In this document: in pieces, positions 27,427 to 34,936 of the stretch | Layout of the letters: the number at the start of each line of letters is the position of its first letter | How positions within the stretch are numbered: position 1 is the first letter of the stretch | Source of the DNA: Prevotella sp. MA2016 | Lineage (GTDB): Bacteria > Bacteroidota > Bacteroidia > Bacteroidales > Bacteroidaceae | Reading direction: 5' to 3' | NCBI RefSeq assembly: GCF_000619825.1 | Contig: NZ_JHUW01000012.1 | Coordinates: 62,001-126,000, forward strand | DNA: 64,000 bases | Translations under genes and position numbers: made by a program | Notes under the pieces: model-generated | What the model was told of the DNA's origin: nothing | Databases searched by the model: none | Seen by the model: only the letters and a program-made list of their open reading frames with translations

Positions 27427-27888
27427 TCATTTGAAAGTGTGATTCATTAAGCGCTGTTCAGCAAGGGCTTCGAATTTCGTTCCTGGACGACCGTAGTTGG
27501 CGTAGGGATAAATGCTAATACCACCACGAGGGGTGAAAAGTCCGATAACCTCGATGTACTTGGGATCCATCAGGCGCACCAAGTCCTTCATAATGACATT
27601 CACACAATCCTCATGAAAATCGCCATGGTTGCGGAAACTGAACAGATAGAGCTTCAGACTCTTCGACTCTACCATCTTCTCGCCGGGGATATACATAATC
27701 TTGATTTCGGCAAAATCAGGCTGCCCTGTAATGGGGCAAAGTGACGTAAACTCCGGACAGTTGAACTGTACCCAGTAATCATTATCGGGATGCTTGTTGA
27801 CAAATGTCTCCAGCACCTCGGGCGCATAATCGCTCTTATACTCGGTCTTCTTACCGAGCGCCTGCAAACCTTCTTGTTCTCTCATCAT
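27427..27888 (-). CDS. queF: NADPH-dependent 7-cyano-7-deazaguanine reductase (preQ1 synthase)
   Basis: 153 residues; reduces preQ0 to preQ1 in queuosine biosynthesis. Signatures: catalytic Cys51 and Asp58 in [10 protein letters not shown], the QueF motif [21 protein letters not shown] that binds NADPH and substrate, and [16 protein letters not shown] near the C-terminus. Length fits the single-domain QueF class. Its ATG overlaps the TGA of yhhQ upstream (ATGA), so it is translationally coupled to the transporter and inherits control by the preQ1 riboswitch-like leader at 28584-28620. Confidence 0.96.
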   Translation of the reverse strand: MMREQEGLQALGKKTEYKSDYAPEVLETFVNKHPDNDYWVQFNCPEFTSLCPITGQPDFAEIKIMYIPGEKMVESKSLKLYLFSFRNHGDFHEDCVNVIMKDLVRLMDPKYIEVIGLFTPRGGISIYPYANYGRPGTKFEALAEQRLMNHTFK

Positions 27889-28580
27889 AATTCCTTAACT
27901 TTAAATACATTATATGCAATATCGCGATCGAACACATCCTCGTGGTCGTGCTTCTTGGTAAAGTTTACCACACGGATGGTTACTGGTAGTGCTACGATTT
28001 CGTAAACTGTCTTGAGCGTGACCTGCGTGATAACCAACGATGGCATCTCCTCCCAAGGTATCACCCCACCGAGTGCCAGGGGAAAGAAAATGACTGAGTC
28101 AGTGAATTCGCCAAACACGGTACTGAGCACAGCACGTGCTGAGAAATTCCTTCCCTCAGAGTTTAGTTTCATCTTGCTCATCACATAAGCATTCACAAAC
28201 GATCCTGCCAGGAAAGCCAAGAACGATGCTCCGGCAATACGGGGAGCCAGTCCGAATATCTGATGGAATCCCTCCTCACCATGCCAGTAGGGAGCACCTG
28301 GAATCCAGTCGGCGATAGCGCCAAACACCACAAACATGAAGTTCATGGCAAAACCCAACCAGATGAGCAGTCGGGTGCGACGATAGCCCCACACTTCGCA
28401 AACCACATCGTTGATGATGTAGCTGACGGGGAACACAATCAGACCAGCCGTCATATTAGCCGGACCAAACGAAATCTGTTTTGTCTCCAATACGTTTGCC
28501 GTAATCAGGCACACGCAAAACAGTATGCCGTACAGCATGAACAGCACACTAATCTTCTGATTTTCTTTGATTTTTTCCAT
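27885..28580 (-). CDS. yhhQ: Queuosine precursor transporter (YhhQ/QPTR family)
   Basis: A 231-residue inner-membrane protein with about six helices, which imports preQ0/preQ1. Family signatures: [15 protein letters not shown] in helix 1, [31 protein letters not shown]-type segment [20 protein letters not shown], and the [18 protein letters not shown] motif. Coupled to queF by a 4-nt overlap. A preQ1-I riboswitch-like structure lies directly before its start codon, 6 nt after the upstream antiporter gene. Confidence 0.93.
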   Translation of the reverse strand: MEKIKENQKISVLFMLYGILFCVCLITANVLETKQISFGPANMTAGLIVFPVSYIINDVVCEVWGYRRTRLLIWLGFAMNFMFVVFGAIADWIPGAPYWHGEEGFHQIFGLAPRIAGASFLAFLAGSFVNAYVMSKMKLNSEGRNFSARAVLSTVFGEFTDSVIFFPLALGGVIPWEEMPSLVITQVTLKTVYEIVALPVTIRVVNFTKKHDHEDVFDRDIAYNVFKVKEL

Positions 28581-28583
28581 TTT

Positions 28584-28620
28584 CTTGTTTTTTTAAAGGG
28601 GGTGTTCAAGTACCCCTGTT
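28584..28620 (-). promoter_or_regulatory. preQ1-I riboswitch-like leader
   Basis: Read on the minus strand: AGGGG, loop TACTTGAACA, CCCCC, then TTTAAAAAAACAAG and, four bases on, the yhhQ ATG. This matches the preQ1-I plan: a short G/C stem (P1), a loop with the GGUnCUnG...ACACCC pattern, and an A-rich tail that folds back into P1 as a pseudoknot. The tail abuts the start codon, so ligand binding would hide the ribosome entry site (translational control). It sits within an operon, only 6 nt after the stop of the CaCA antiporter. Confidence 0.7.
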
Positions 28621-28625
28621 ATCCA

Positions 28626-29618
28626 TTAAAGCAGATATAGCAGCCACGCCATGTATCCCATAAAGGTAAGTATCAACACCCATCCTTCGCGGCGCGATAC
28701 GTAATACTTGGTGATGGCAAATATCCACATCAGTCCGATACTAATCAGCATCATCATCAAATCTACGATGGTGATACCCATGATACGCATGGGATGAACC
28801 ACAGCCGTGATGCCGAGAATGAGAAGAATATTAAATACATTGGAGCCTATCACATTGCCTATCGCAATGGCCGAACGACCTTTATAGGCTGCAACCACAC
28901 TGGTGGCCAGCTCGGGCAGCGACGTACCACCAGCCACAATGGTAAGACCAACCACACTCTGACGAATGCCAAAGCGATTGGCCACATAAGTAGCGCCGTT
29001 GACGAAGATGTGACTACCCACAATCAGGCAGCCTAAACCAAGCGCCACCCAGAACAGATTGCGCCACAGGCGAGAAAAATCCTTTTTAGGCTTTTCGCGC
29101 TCCACCCCCAACTCCTCGTCAAGGAAATCCAGTTCTCCGTTATTGGCGGCCACCTGGAAGGTGTAAACCATAAAGGCGAGAAAACCTATCAAGAGGATAA
29201 TGCCATCCGAACGACTGATATCGTTACCCCAGAGGTGAACAGAACTCATATCGTCGAAGCAGAGCATGAAAAACAGCAACGAAGCGCCGATAGCAAAGGG
29301 GATATCCTTCTTGACCGTGCTGGGCGCCACCACAATAGGTGCCACTGCAGCCGAACATCCCACGATGAGCAGCGTGTTAAAGATATTTGAACCTATCACA
29401 TTACCAACAGCCAGATCGGAGGTACCTTTCAGGGCCGACATCAAACTCACAAAGAGTTCGGGTGCCGAGGTGCCTGCAGCAACGATAGTAAGACCTATCA
29501 CTATTTCGGGCACGCGCATATCGCGCGCAAAAGACGATGCGCCCTCCGTCATACGGTCGGCGCCCCAGATAACGAGGATGATACCTAAGATAATCAATCC
29601 GATGTTAAGCAATGTCAT
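28626..29618 (-). CDS. Calcium/sodium antiporter (CaCA family, YrbG-like)
   Basis: A 330-residue membrane protein with two homologous halves of about five helices. The alpha repeats are clear: GTSAPELFVSLMSALKG with NVIGSNIFNTLLIVG in the first half, and GGTSLPELATSVVAAYKG with NVIGSNVFNILLILG in the second. An acidic cytoplasmic loop (FLDEELGVEREKPKK) separates the halves. It exchanges Na+ (or H+) for Ca2+ across the inner membrane. Lies in the rplY-to-queF gene train, 13 nt after the S4 protein gene. Confidence 0.93.
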   Translation of the reverse strand: MTLLNIGLIILGIILVIWGADRMTEGASSFARDMRVPEIVIGLTIVAAGTSAPELFVSLMSALKGTSDLAVGNVIGSNIFNTLLIVGCSAAVAPIVVAPSTVKKDIPFAIGASLLFFMLCFDDMSSVHLWGNDISRSDGIILLIGFLAFMVYTFQVAANNGELDFLDEELGVEREKPKKDFSRLWRNLFWVALGLGCLIVGSHIFVNGATYVANRFGIRQSVVGLTIVAGGTSLPELATSVVAAYKGRSAIAIGNVIGSNVFNILLILGITAVVHPMRIMGITIVDLMMMLISIGLMWIFAITKYYVSRREGWVLILTFMGYMAWLLYLL

Positions 29619-29631
29619 AGCTCTCGGTTAT

Positions 29632-30012
29632 TTAATCCAAATCACTGATAAACGCATCCAGACTGCGACGCTCCTTCTTGGTGGGGCGACCTGTGCCGCG
29701 GGCACGATCGACGAAACCGCTGATACGAGTCATCTCAAGCAACTCATACTGCTCGGGAGCTGTCACATTCTCGTAGATTTCGGGCAGGAGTTTTGCTCCT
29801 ACGCGCTGCTCGATAGTCTTCAGGATACGGAAGGAGTAAGTGATAGGCGGTTTGCGCACACTCACAGTCTCGCCCACCTTCACCATACGCGAGGGTTTTA
29901 CGCTTACCCCACCGATGGACACACGCCCATTCTTACAGGCGTCTGCCGCGATAGAGCGAGTCTTAAAAATACGCGAAGCCCACAACCATTTGTCAATCCT
30001 TGCCTCTTCCAT
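29632..30012 (-). CDS. S4-domain RNA-binding protein (HslR/Hsp15-like)
   Basis: 126 residues. The N-terminal S4 fold is obvious: RIDKWLWASRIFKTRSIAADACKNGRVSI followed by VKPSRMVKVGETVSV. In Escherichia coli Hsp15 rescues stalled large subunits carrying nascent chains by binding free 50S. The C-terminal tail is basic (RARGTGRPTKKERRSLD). It lies 3 nt after pth and near rplY, a ribosome-related neighbourhood common in Bacteroidales. Confidence 0.9.
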   Translation of the reverse strand: MEEARIDKWLWASRIFKTRSIAADACKNGRVSIGGVSVKPSRMVKVGETVSVRKPPITYSFRILKTIEQRVGAKLLPEIYENVTAPEQYELLEMTRISGFVDRARGTGRPTKKERRSLDAFISDLD

Positions 30013-30015
30013 ATT

Positions 30016-30588
30016 CTATTTCTTACCCAATTTATTATACTGGTTCATCGTGATATCGATGCCTGCCAGCACAAAACTCTTAATAATCTCACAAGCTGTA
30101 TCGATGCTAGGCTGGAGGATCTTCATGTCTTCCTCGTCATATTTTCCAAGCACCCAGTCGACCTGCATGCCACGAGGAAAATCATTGCCGATACCCATGC
30201 GCAGACGGGCATAATTCTGACCTATCAGCTGCTGAATATGCCCAAGACCGTTATGACCGCCATTAGAGCCACTGCCTTTCAGGCGAAAAGCGCCTAAAGC
30301 CAATGCCACATCATCGCTGATAACCAGCAGATGACTCTGATCTATATTCTCCTTATTCAGCCAATATCGAACCGCATTTCCGCTCAGATTCATATAGGTA
30401 GAAGGTTTCAGCAAGAAAACCTTACGCCCCTTGAGCGATGTCTCGGCCACAAAACCATAGCGCTTATCATCAAAATGAATATTGGATGCCTTAGCAAAAG
30501 CATCCAATACCATAAAGCCTGTATTGTGGCGGGTGTTCTCGTACTCGTCGCCGATATTACCCAAGCCAACAATTAAATACTTCTCCAC
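30016..30588 (-). CDS. pth: Peptidyl-tRNA hydrolase
   Basis: 190 residues; releases peptidyl-tRNAs that drop off the ribosome. Motifs: [24 protein letters not shown] with catalytic His (about residue 21), [46 protein letters not shown] with the catalytic Asp, and [19 protein letters not shown]. Length is typical. It follows rplY after a 64-nt gap that contains a hairpin. Confidence 0.96.
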   Translation of the reverse strand: MEKYLIVGLGNIGDEYENTRHNTGFMVLDAFAKASNIHFDDKRYGFVAETSLKGRKVFLLKPSTYMNLSGNAVRYWLNKENIDQSHLLVISDDVALALGAFRLKGSGSNGGHNGLGHIQQLIGQNYARLRMGIGNDFPRGMQVDWVLGKYDEEDMKILQPSIDTACEIIKSFVLAGIDITMNQYNKLGKK

Positions 30589-30603
30589 AAATAATTCTTT
30601 TAG

Positions 30604-30638
30604 TCGGCGTACCGCCTTTGTAAAAGCGGTAAAGCCGA
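30604..30638 (-). terminator. Hairpin between rplY and pth
   Basis: Minus strand: TCGGC-TTT-ACCGC, 10-nt loop, GCGGT-AC-GCCGA, then CTAAAAGAATTATTT. A stem with small internal loops and no long U tract, so it may attenuate or process the rplY transcript rather than end it. Confidence 0.45.
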
Positions 30639-30652
30639 GGTGTCAATTATTA

Positions 30653-31249
30653 TTACTCGGCAGCCTGTGCAGCAGCAGAACGAGAAGCACGTGTAGCCTT
30701 AACTGAGCATACTACAACCTGTGCTGGAGTAGCAATCTGCAGACCGTCGAAGTTCAGCTCAGCTACCTTGATAGCCTTACCAAGCTTCAGCTCTGTAACA
30801 TCTACATTCAGAACCTCAGGGATCTGCTTGTAAGGAGCTGTTACGTTAAGTGTGCGAACAGCCTGGCTGAGACGACCACCATCGCGAACACCCTGAGCGT
30901 GACCTACCAACTTAACGGGGATACCGATAGTGATGGGCTTCTCATCGTTAACCTCATAGAAGTCAACGTGCAGCAGAGCATCTGTTGTGGGGTGGAACTG
31001 GAGCTCCTTCATAACAGCCTTGTGAGCCTCACCATCGATAGTCAGGTTTACAACATAAACATCGGGTGAATAAACTACACGACGGAGCTGAGATGCAGGA
31101 ATAGCAAAAGACATAGAAACGGGCAGACCGTTCTCACCCTTTGCCTCACCGTACATGTTGCAGGGTACCAGACCCTCCTTACGCATTTCCTTGCTGGCCT
31201 TCTTACCAGTTGTGGCACGCTTCTGGCCACTTACGCTAATTTCTTTCAT
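30653..31249 (-). CDS. rplY: 50S ribosomal protein L25/general stress protein Ctc
   Basis: 198 residues; the long form of L25 that binds 5S rRNA. Visible: EISVSGQKRATTGKKASKE and RKEGLVPCNMYG at the N-terminus, the 5S-contacting region with HKAVMKELQFHPTTDALLHVDFYEV, the TL5 C-terminal beta domain (PITIGIPVKLVGHAQGVRDGG, RTLNVTAPYKQIPEVLNVDV) and an Ala-rich tail. It heads the train with pth, the S4 protein, the antiporter and the queuosine genes. Confidence 0.96.
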   Translation of the reverse strand: MKEISVSGQKRATTGKKASKEMRKEGLVPCNMYGEAKGENGLPVSMSFAIPASQLRRVVYSPDVYVVNLTIDGEAHKAVMKELQFHPTTDALLHVDFYEVNDEKPITIGIPVKLVGHAQGVRDGGRLSQAVRTLNVTAPYKQIPEVLNVDVTELKLGKAIKVAELNFDGLQIATPAQVVVCSVKATRASRSAAAQAAE

Positions 31250-31339
31250 AAAATGTGTTACTCTAAATTAAGTTGTTAAAAATACGTTTTGCTTAATTCG
31301 CCATCACACGAATCATCGGCCGAAGCCGAAAAAGCGGTG

Positions 31340-31347
31340 CAAAGGTA
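31340..31347 (-). promoter_or_regulatory. Promoter minus-7 box TACCTTTG for rplY
   Basis: Minus-strand TACCTTTG, 90 nt upstream of the rplY start, leaving a long 5' leader (31250-31339) that contains no obvious hairpin with a U tract. Confidence 0.6.
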
Positions 31348-31430
31348 CTACTTTTTTTGTAACCAACAAAATATTTGGCTAAAAAACCTCAATTTTCAGC
31401 TTTTTTCTTGCAGATTTAGGTTTTTATTAC

Positions 31431-31438
31431 TAATTTTG
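31431..31438 (+). promoter_or_regulatory. Promoter minus-7 box TAATTTTG for the nusB operon
   Basis: TAATTTTG, 68 nt upstream of the nusB ATG; divergent from the rplY promoter. Confidence 0.6.
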
Positions 31439-31506
31439 CACCCGATTTGGACTTTTAGTTCACACGTATTTAAAATAGGTATAATAATAAAAAAACATCA
31501 AGTGAG

Positions 31507-32493
31507 ATGATTAACAGAGAAATTATCAGAATTAAGATTGTTCAGTTAACCTACGCCTACTATCAAAATGGTAACAAGAACATCGACACGGCTGAAAAAG
31601 AGTTATTTTTCAGTCTCTCGAAAGCTTATGACCTTTATAACTACATGCTCGCCCTCATCGTGGCTGTCAACAAGGAAGCTAGCCGACGTATGGAGGTGTT
31701 GGTGCAGCGTGCAAAGCGCGAAGGCACCCCAGAACCATCACAGCGATTTGTACTGAACCGTTTTGCCATTCAGCTGGCAGAAAACAAGCAGCTTAACGAA
31801 TTTGTAAGCACACAGAAAAACGGATGGGACGAGAATGCCACATTCGTAGCATCGCTTTTGGAAAAAATCGAGCAGAGCGACGTTTACCAGGAATATATGA
31901 ACAATCCAGAAGACAGCTACGACGTGGATCGTGAGTTCTGGAGAAAGATATACCGCACACTGATTCAGGACAATGATGAGCTGGACTCTATACTGGAAGA
32001 CCAGAGCCTCTATTGGAATGACGACAAGACGATTGTGGATACATTCGTGCTGAAGACCATCAAGCGCTTCGAAGAGAAGAACGGTCCTAAGCAGGAGTTG
32101 CTGCCTGAGTGGGATAGCGAGGATGAGCAGGACTTTGCACGCAAGGTGTTCCGCGCATCCATCATGAATGCCGACGAATATCAGCGCTACATGAGCGAGG
32201 CTTCGCGCAACTGGGATTTCTCGCGCCTGGCCTACATGGATATCATCCTGATGCAGATAGCCATCGCCGAGATGATGACTCTGCCAAACGTGCCCATCAG
32301 CGTTACTATCAACGAGTATGTAGAGATAGCCAAGTTCTACTCTACCCCAAAGAGTGCCGGCTATATCAACGGTATGCTTGACGGTATCGCACGCAATCTG
32401 GTGGAGAGCGGCCGTCTGGCTAAGTTTATCGAGCCCAAAAAAGAAAAAGAATATAAACCCAAAAAACAAATTATAACAAAGAAACATGACTAA
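31507..32493 (+). CDS. nusB: Transcription antitermination protein NusB (long Bacteroidetes form)
   Basis: 328 residues, about twice the length of enterobacterial NusB. The canonical fold is in the C-terminal part (about 180-300): ARKVFRASIMNADEYQRYM, WDFSRLAYMDIILMQIAIAEM, then VTINEYVEIAKFYSTPKSAGYINGMLDGIA, which is the NusB signature. The N-terminal 170 residues are the helical extension seen in Bacteroidetes members. The lysine-rich tail overlaps yajC by 8 nt. Binds boxA RNA with S10 for rRNA antitermination. Confidence 0.93.
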   Translation: MINREIIRIKIVQLTYAYYQNGNKNIDTAEKELFFSLSKAYDLYNYMLALIVAVNKEASRRMEVLVQRAKREGTPEPSQRFVLNRFAIQLAENKQLNEFVSTQKNGWDENATFVASLLEKIEQSDVYQEYMNNPEDSYDVDREFWRKIYRTLIQDNDELDSILEDQSLYWNDDKTIVDTFVLKTIKRFEEKNGPKQELLPEWDSEDEQDFARKVFRASIMNADEYQRYMSEASRNWDFSRLAYMDIILMQIAIAEMMTLPNVPISVTINEYVEIAKFYSTPKSAGYINGMLDGIARNLVESGRLAKFIEPKKEKEYKPKKQIITKKHD

Positions 32494-32803
32494 TTTTGTA
32501 CTCGCTGCACAGGCAGCACAGAACGGTGGTGGTATGAGCATGATTATCATGATGGTGGCTATCTTTGCCATCATGTGGTTCTTCATGATCCGCCCACAGC
32601 AGAAGAAGCAGAAGGAAATCCAGAAGTTCCAGAACGAACTTACTGAAGGTACAGAGGTAGTAACAGGTGGCGGTATCCATGGCACTGTAAAGAGCATCGA
32701 TCTGGCCAAGAACACTGTTGACGTGAAGATTGCTCGCGACGTGGTGATCACCGTTGAGAAGACTTCTGTATTCAAGGATATGGCAAGCACCTTGCAGAAG
32801 TAA
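32486..32803 (+). CDS. yajC: Preprotein translocase subunit YajC
   Basis: 105 residues with one membrane helix (MSMIIMMVAIFAIMWFFMI) followed by the family hallmark RPQQKKQKEIQKFQNEL and the SH3-like VVTGGGIHGTVKSID domain. Partner of SecDF at the translocon. Overlaps nusB by 8 nt and is 4 nt from the ybbR gene. Confidence 0.95.
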   Translation: MTNFVLAAQAAQNGGGMSMIIMMVAIFAIMWFFMIRPQQKKQKEIQKFQNELTEGTEVVTGGGIHGTVKSIDLAKNTVDVKIARDVVITVEKTSVFKDMASTLQK

Positions 32804-32807
32804 GACG

Positions 32808-33794
32808 ATGACTGAATACCTGAAGAAAATAGGAAATCTATGCAGTAAGCTCCTTTTTAGCAAAGCTAACAAGGAGTTATTACTGTTTATATTCTTTCTG
32901 GCTCTTTCAGGTGTATTCTGGCTGCAAACCACGCTCAACGAGGTTTACGAACGCGAGTTTGCCATCCCCGTATCAGTAGTAGGCATCCCGAGGAATGCCG
33001 TGCTTACCAGCGATGAGACCGATACGGTGCGCGTCACCATCCGCGACAAGGGTATCACGCTCCTTACCTATATGTATGGCGACATACTGCGCAAGGTGAA
33101 CGTGAACTTCAAGAACTACTCGCATGGCAACGGCACTGGCGTGATTACGCAGCAGGAAATGCAGAAGCTAATCTACCAGCAGCTGGCCAACGGTTCGCGC
33201 ATCACAAGCATGAAACCCGAGAAACTGGAGTTCTACTACAACTACGGCGACAAGAAAACAGTGCCTGTGAGATGGAGCGGACGCGTTATTCCAGAGGAGC
33301 TGTACTTCATTTCGCGTGTGGCATATAGTCCTGACAGCATCACGATTTATGCCTCGCCCGAAAAGCTTGACAGTATCAATGTGGTATATACCGAGCAGCT
33401 TAATTATGCCAACTTCCGCGATACGCTAAGAGCAAACTGCAGACTGGCCAAGATTCGCGGCGTGAAAATGACTCCCGAGCATGTGAAGGTAACGTTCTGC
33501 ACCGATGTGCTTACCGAAGAGAGTATCGAAGGTGTGCCTATCAAGGCTATCAATCTGCCAGCAGGCAAGTCGCTTCGCACATTCCCATCGCGCGTCAACG
33601 TCACCTTCGTCACGGGTGTAAGCGTCTATCGCAATCTGAAACCCACCGACTTTACTGTGGTGGCCGATTTTAATGAGATTAAGGACCACCCGCAAGAGAA
33701 ATGCCACATCTACCTGAAATCGGTACCACGCGGCATATCCAGGGCACGCTTGGAAACAAGCATGGTTGACTATCTAATTGAGTCGGAAGAATGA
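32808..33794 (+). CDS. YbbR-like domain protein
   Basis: 328 residues from MTEYLKKIGN. One N-terminal membrane helix (LLLFIFFLALSGVFWLQTT) anchors an extracytoplasmic part with repeated YbbR-like beta modules (EREFAIPVSVVGIPRNAVL, EELYFISRVAYSPDSITIYASPEKL, VEGVPIKAINLPAGKSLRTF-type segment). The frame is open to 32754 but that ATG lies within yajC. Its TGA overlaps the coaE ATG. In Firmicutes the related CdaR regulates diadenylate cyclase CdaA; no CdaA is adjacent here, so that role is only a possibility. Confidence 0.88.
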   Translation: MTEYLKKIGNLCSKLLFSKANKELLLFIFFLALSGVFWLQTTLNEVYEREFAIPVSVVGIPRNAVLTSDETDTVRVTIRDKGITLLTYMYGDILRKVNVNFKNYSHGNGTGVITQQEMQKLIYQQLANGSRITSMKPEKLEFYYNYGDKKTVPVRWSGRVIPEELYFISRVAYSPDSITIYASPEKLDSINVVYTEQLNYANFRDTLRANCRLAKIRGVKMTPEHVKVTFCTDVLTEESIEGVPIKAINLPAGKSLRTFPSRVNVTFVTGVSVYRNLKPTDFTVVADFNEIKDHPQEKCHIYLKSVPRGISRARLETSMVDYLIESEE

Positions 33795-34357
33795 AGATAG
33801 GTATAACGGGAGGTATCGGCAGCGGCAAGAGCTTTGTTTGCAAGGTGCTTCAGAAGTATGGCTACGAGGTGTTCGACTGCGACAGTGCGGCCAAACGATT
33901 GATGCGGGATTCTATCACCCTGCGACAGCAACTGGCTGATCTGATTGGTGCCGACGCCTATACGACCGACGGCCGACTAAACAAAGCGGTGGTGGCAAAA
34001 TTTCTGCTTTCATCGCCCGCAAACGCCAACGCTATAGATGCGATTGTGCATCCTGCTGTTTTTCAGGCTTTCGAAGAGAGCGGTTTGCAGTTTATGGAGA
34101 GCGCTATCCTTTTTGAGTCGGGCGCTTACAAGTTGGTGGATAAGGTGATCATAGTAACAGCTCCTAAAGAGGTGCGCATCGAGCGCGTGATGGCGCGTGA
34201 TCATATCAATCGCCAGCAGGTGGAGCAATGGATGAACAAACAGCTACCGCAGGAAGAACTCATAGGAAAAGCCGATTTCGTGATTGTAAACGACGGCGCA
34301 ACAGAAATAGATAAACAAGTAATTAAAATATTAGAACAATGCAACAAACAATTTTAG
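33791..34357 (+). CDS. coaE: Dephospho-CoA kinase
   Basis: 188 residues; last step of coenzyme A synthesis. P-loop GITGGIGSGKSFVCK at the N-terminus, DCDSAAKRLM substrate motif, VVAKFLLSSPANANAIDAIVHP, FESGAYKLVDKVIIVTAP, and RDHINRQQVEQWMNKQ lid region. Coupled to the YbbR gene by an ATGA overlap; its end overlaps the next gene by 19 nt. Confidence 0.95.
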   Translation: MKIGITGGIGSGKSFVCKVLQKYGYEVFDCDSAAKRLMRDSITLRQQLADLIGADAYTTDGRLNKAVVAKFLLSSPANANAIDAIVHPAVFQAFEESGLQFMESAILFESGAYKLVDKVIIVTAPKEVRIERVMARDHINRQQVEQWMNKQLPQEELIGKADFVIVNDGATEIDKQVIKILEQCNKQF

Positions 34358-34761
34358 CTATTGCCGGTAAACCCGGATTATACAAGTTGGTTACCCGTGG
34401 TAACAACAATCTGATTGTAGAGGCTCTCGACGCTACTCACAAGCGTCAGCCAGCTTTCGCTACTGATCGTATCACATCTCTGAGCGATATCGCCATGTTC
34501 ACTGAGACAGACGACGTGCCCCTGACAGACATTCTCGACAGCATGAAGCAGCTGGAGAGCGGCAAGAAGGCCAGCATCAATGAAAAGAAGGCCAGCGCAG
34601 CCGAGCTGCACGAGTACTTCTCGAAGGTTCTGCCTAACTGGGATCAGGATCGCGTAAAGGATAGCCACATCAAGAAGCTCATCACTTGGTACAACATCCT
34701 TATCGAGGCTGGTATCACCGACTTCAAAGACGAGGAGCCCGAAACAGAGAGCGCTGAGTAA
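34339..34761 (+). CDS. DUF5606 domain protein
   Basis: 140 residues, beginning MQQTILAIAGKPGLYKLV, the conserved start of the DUF5606 family in Bacteroidetes. The N-terminal half (KPGLYKLVTRGNNNLIVEAL and ITSLSDIAMFTETDDVPLTD) is a small beta domain; the C-terminal half is helical (ELHEYFSKVLPNWDQDRV, HIKKLITWYNILIEAG), with an acidic end. Almost always next to coaE and yajC in Bacteroidales, as here; function unknown. Confidence 0.88.
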   Translation: MQQTILAIAGKPGLYKLVTRGNNNLIVEALDATHKRQPAFATDRITSLSDIAMFTETDDVPLTDILDSMKQLESGKKASINEKKASAAELHEYFSKVLPNWDQDRVKDSHIKKLITWYNILIEAGITDFKDEEPETESAE

Positions 34762-34768
34762 TTTATTT

Positions 34769-34936
34769 GGCACGAATTTCGCGAATTAACACGAATTTAG
34801 TTTAAGGCACGGATTACACGGATTCTTGGACAAGCCAAGCGGCAAAGCCGAGCGAACACGGATTTATTAATAAATAATTCGTGAAATTCGCGTAATTCGT
34901 GCCAAAATAATATCGCGGGATAAGAATCCGTGCCTA
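34769..34936. repeat. Interleaved type 1 and type 2 palindromic repeats
   Basis: Order of arms: type 1 left (34769-34799, GGCACGAATTTCGCGAATTA...), type 2 left (34806-34825, GGCACGGATTACACGGATTC), a 48-nt middle, type 1 right (34874-34903, ending AATTCGTGCC), type 2 right (about 34924-34936, GAATCCGTGCCTA). The arms thus cross rather than nest. The stop codon of the kinase/RapZ-C gene lies in the last type 2 arm. Confidence 0.75.

Noticed and set aside
32754..32807. Upstream start for the YbbR protein
   Set aside because: It lies within yajC and adds residues without a membrane-anchor pattern; the ATG at 32808, 4 nt after yajC, fits operon spacing.
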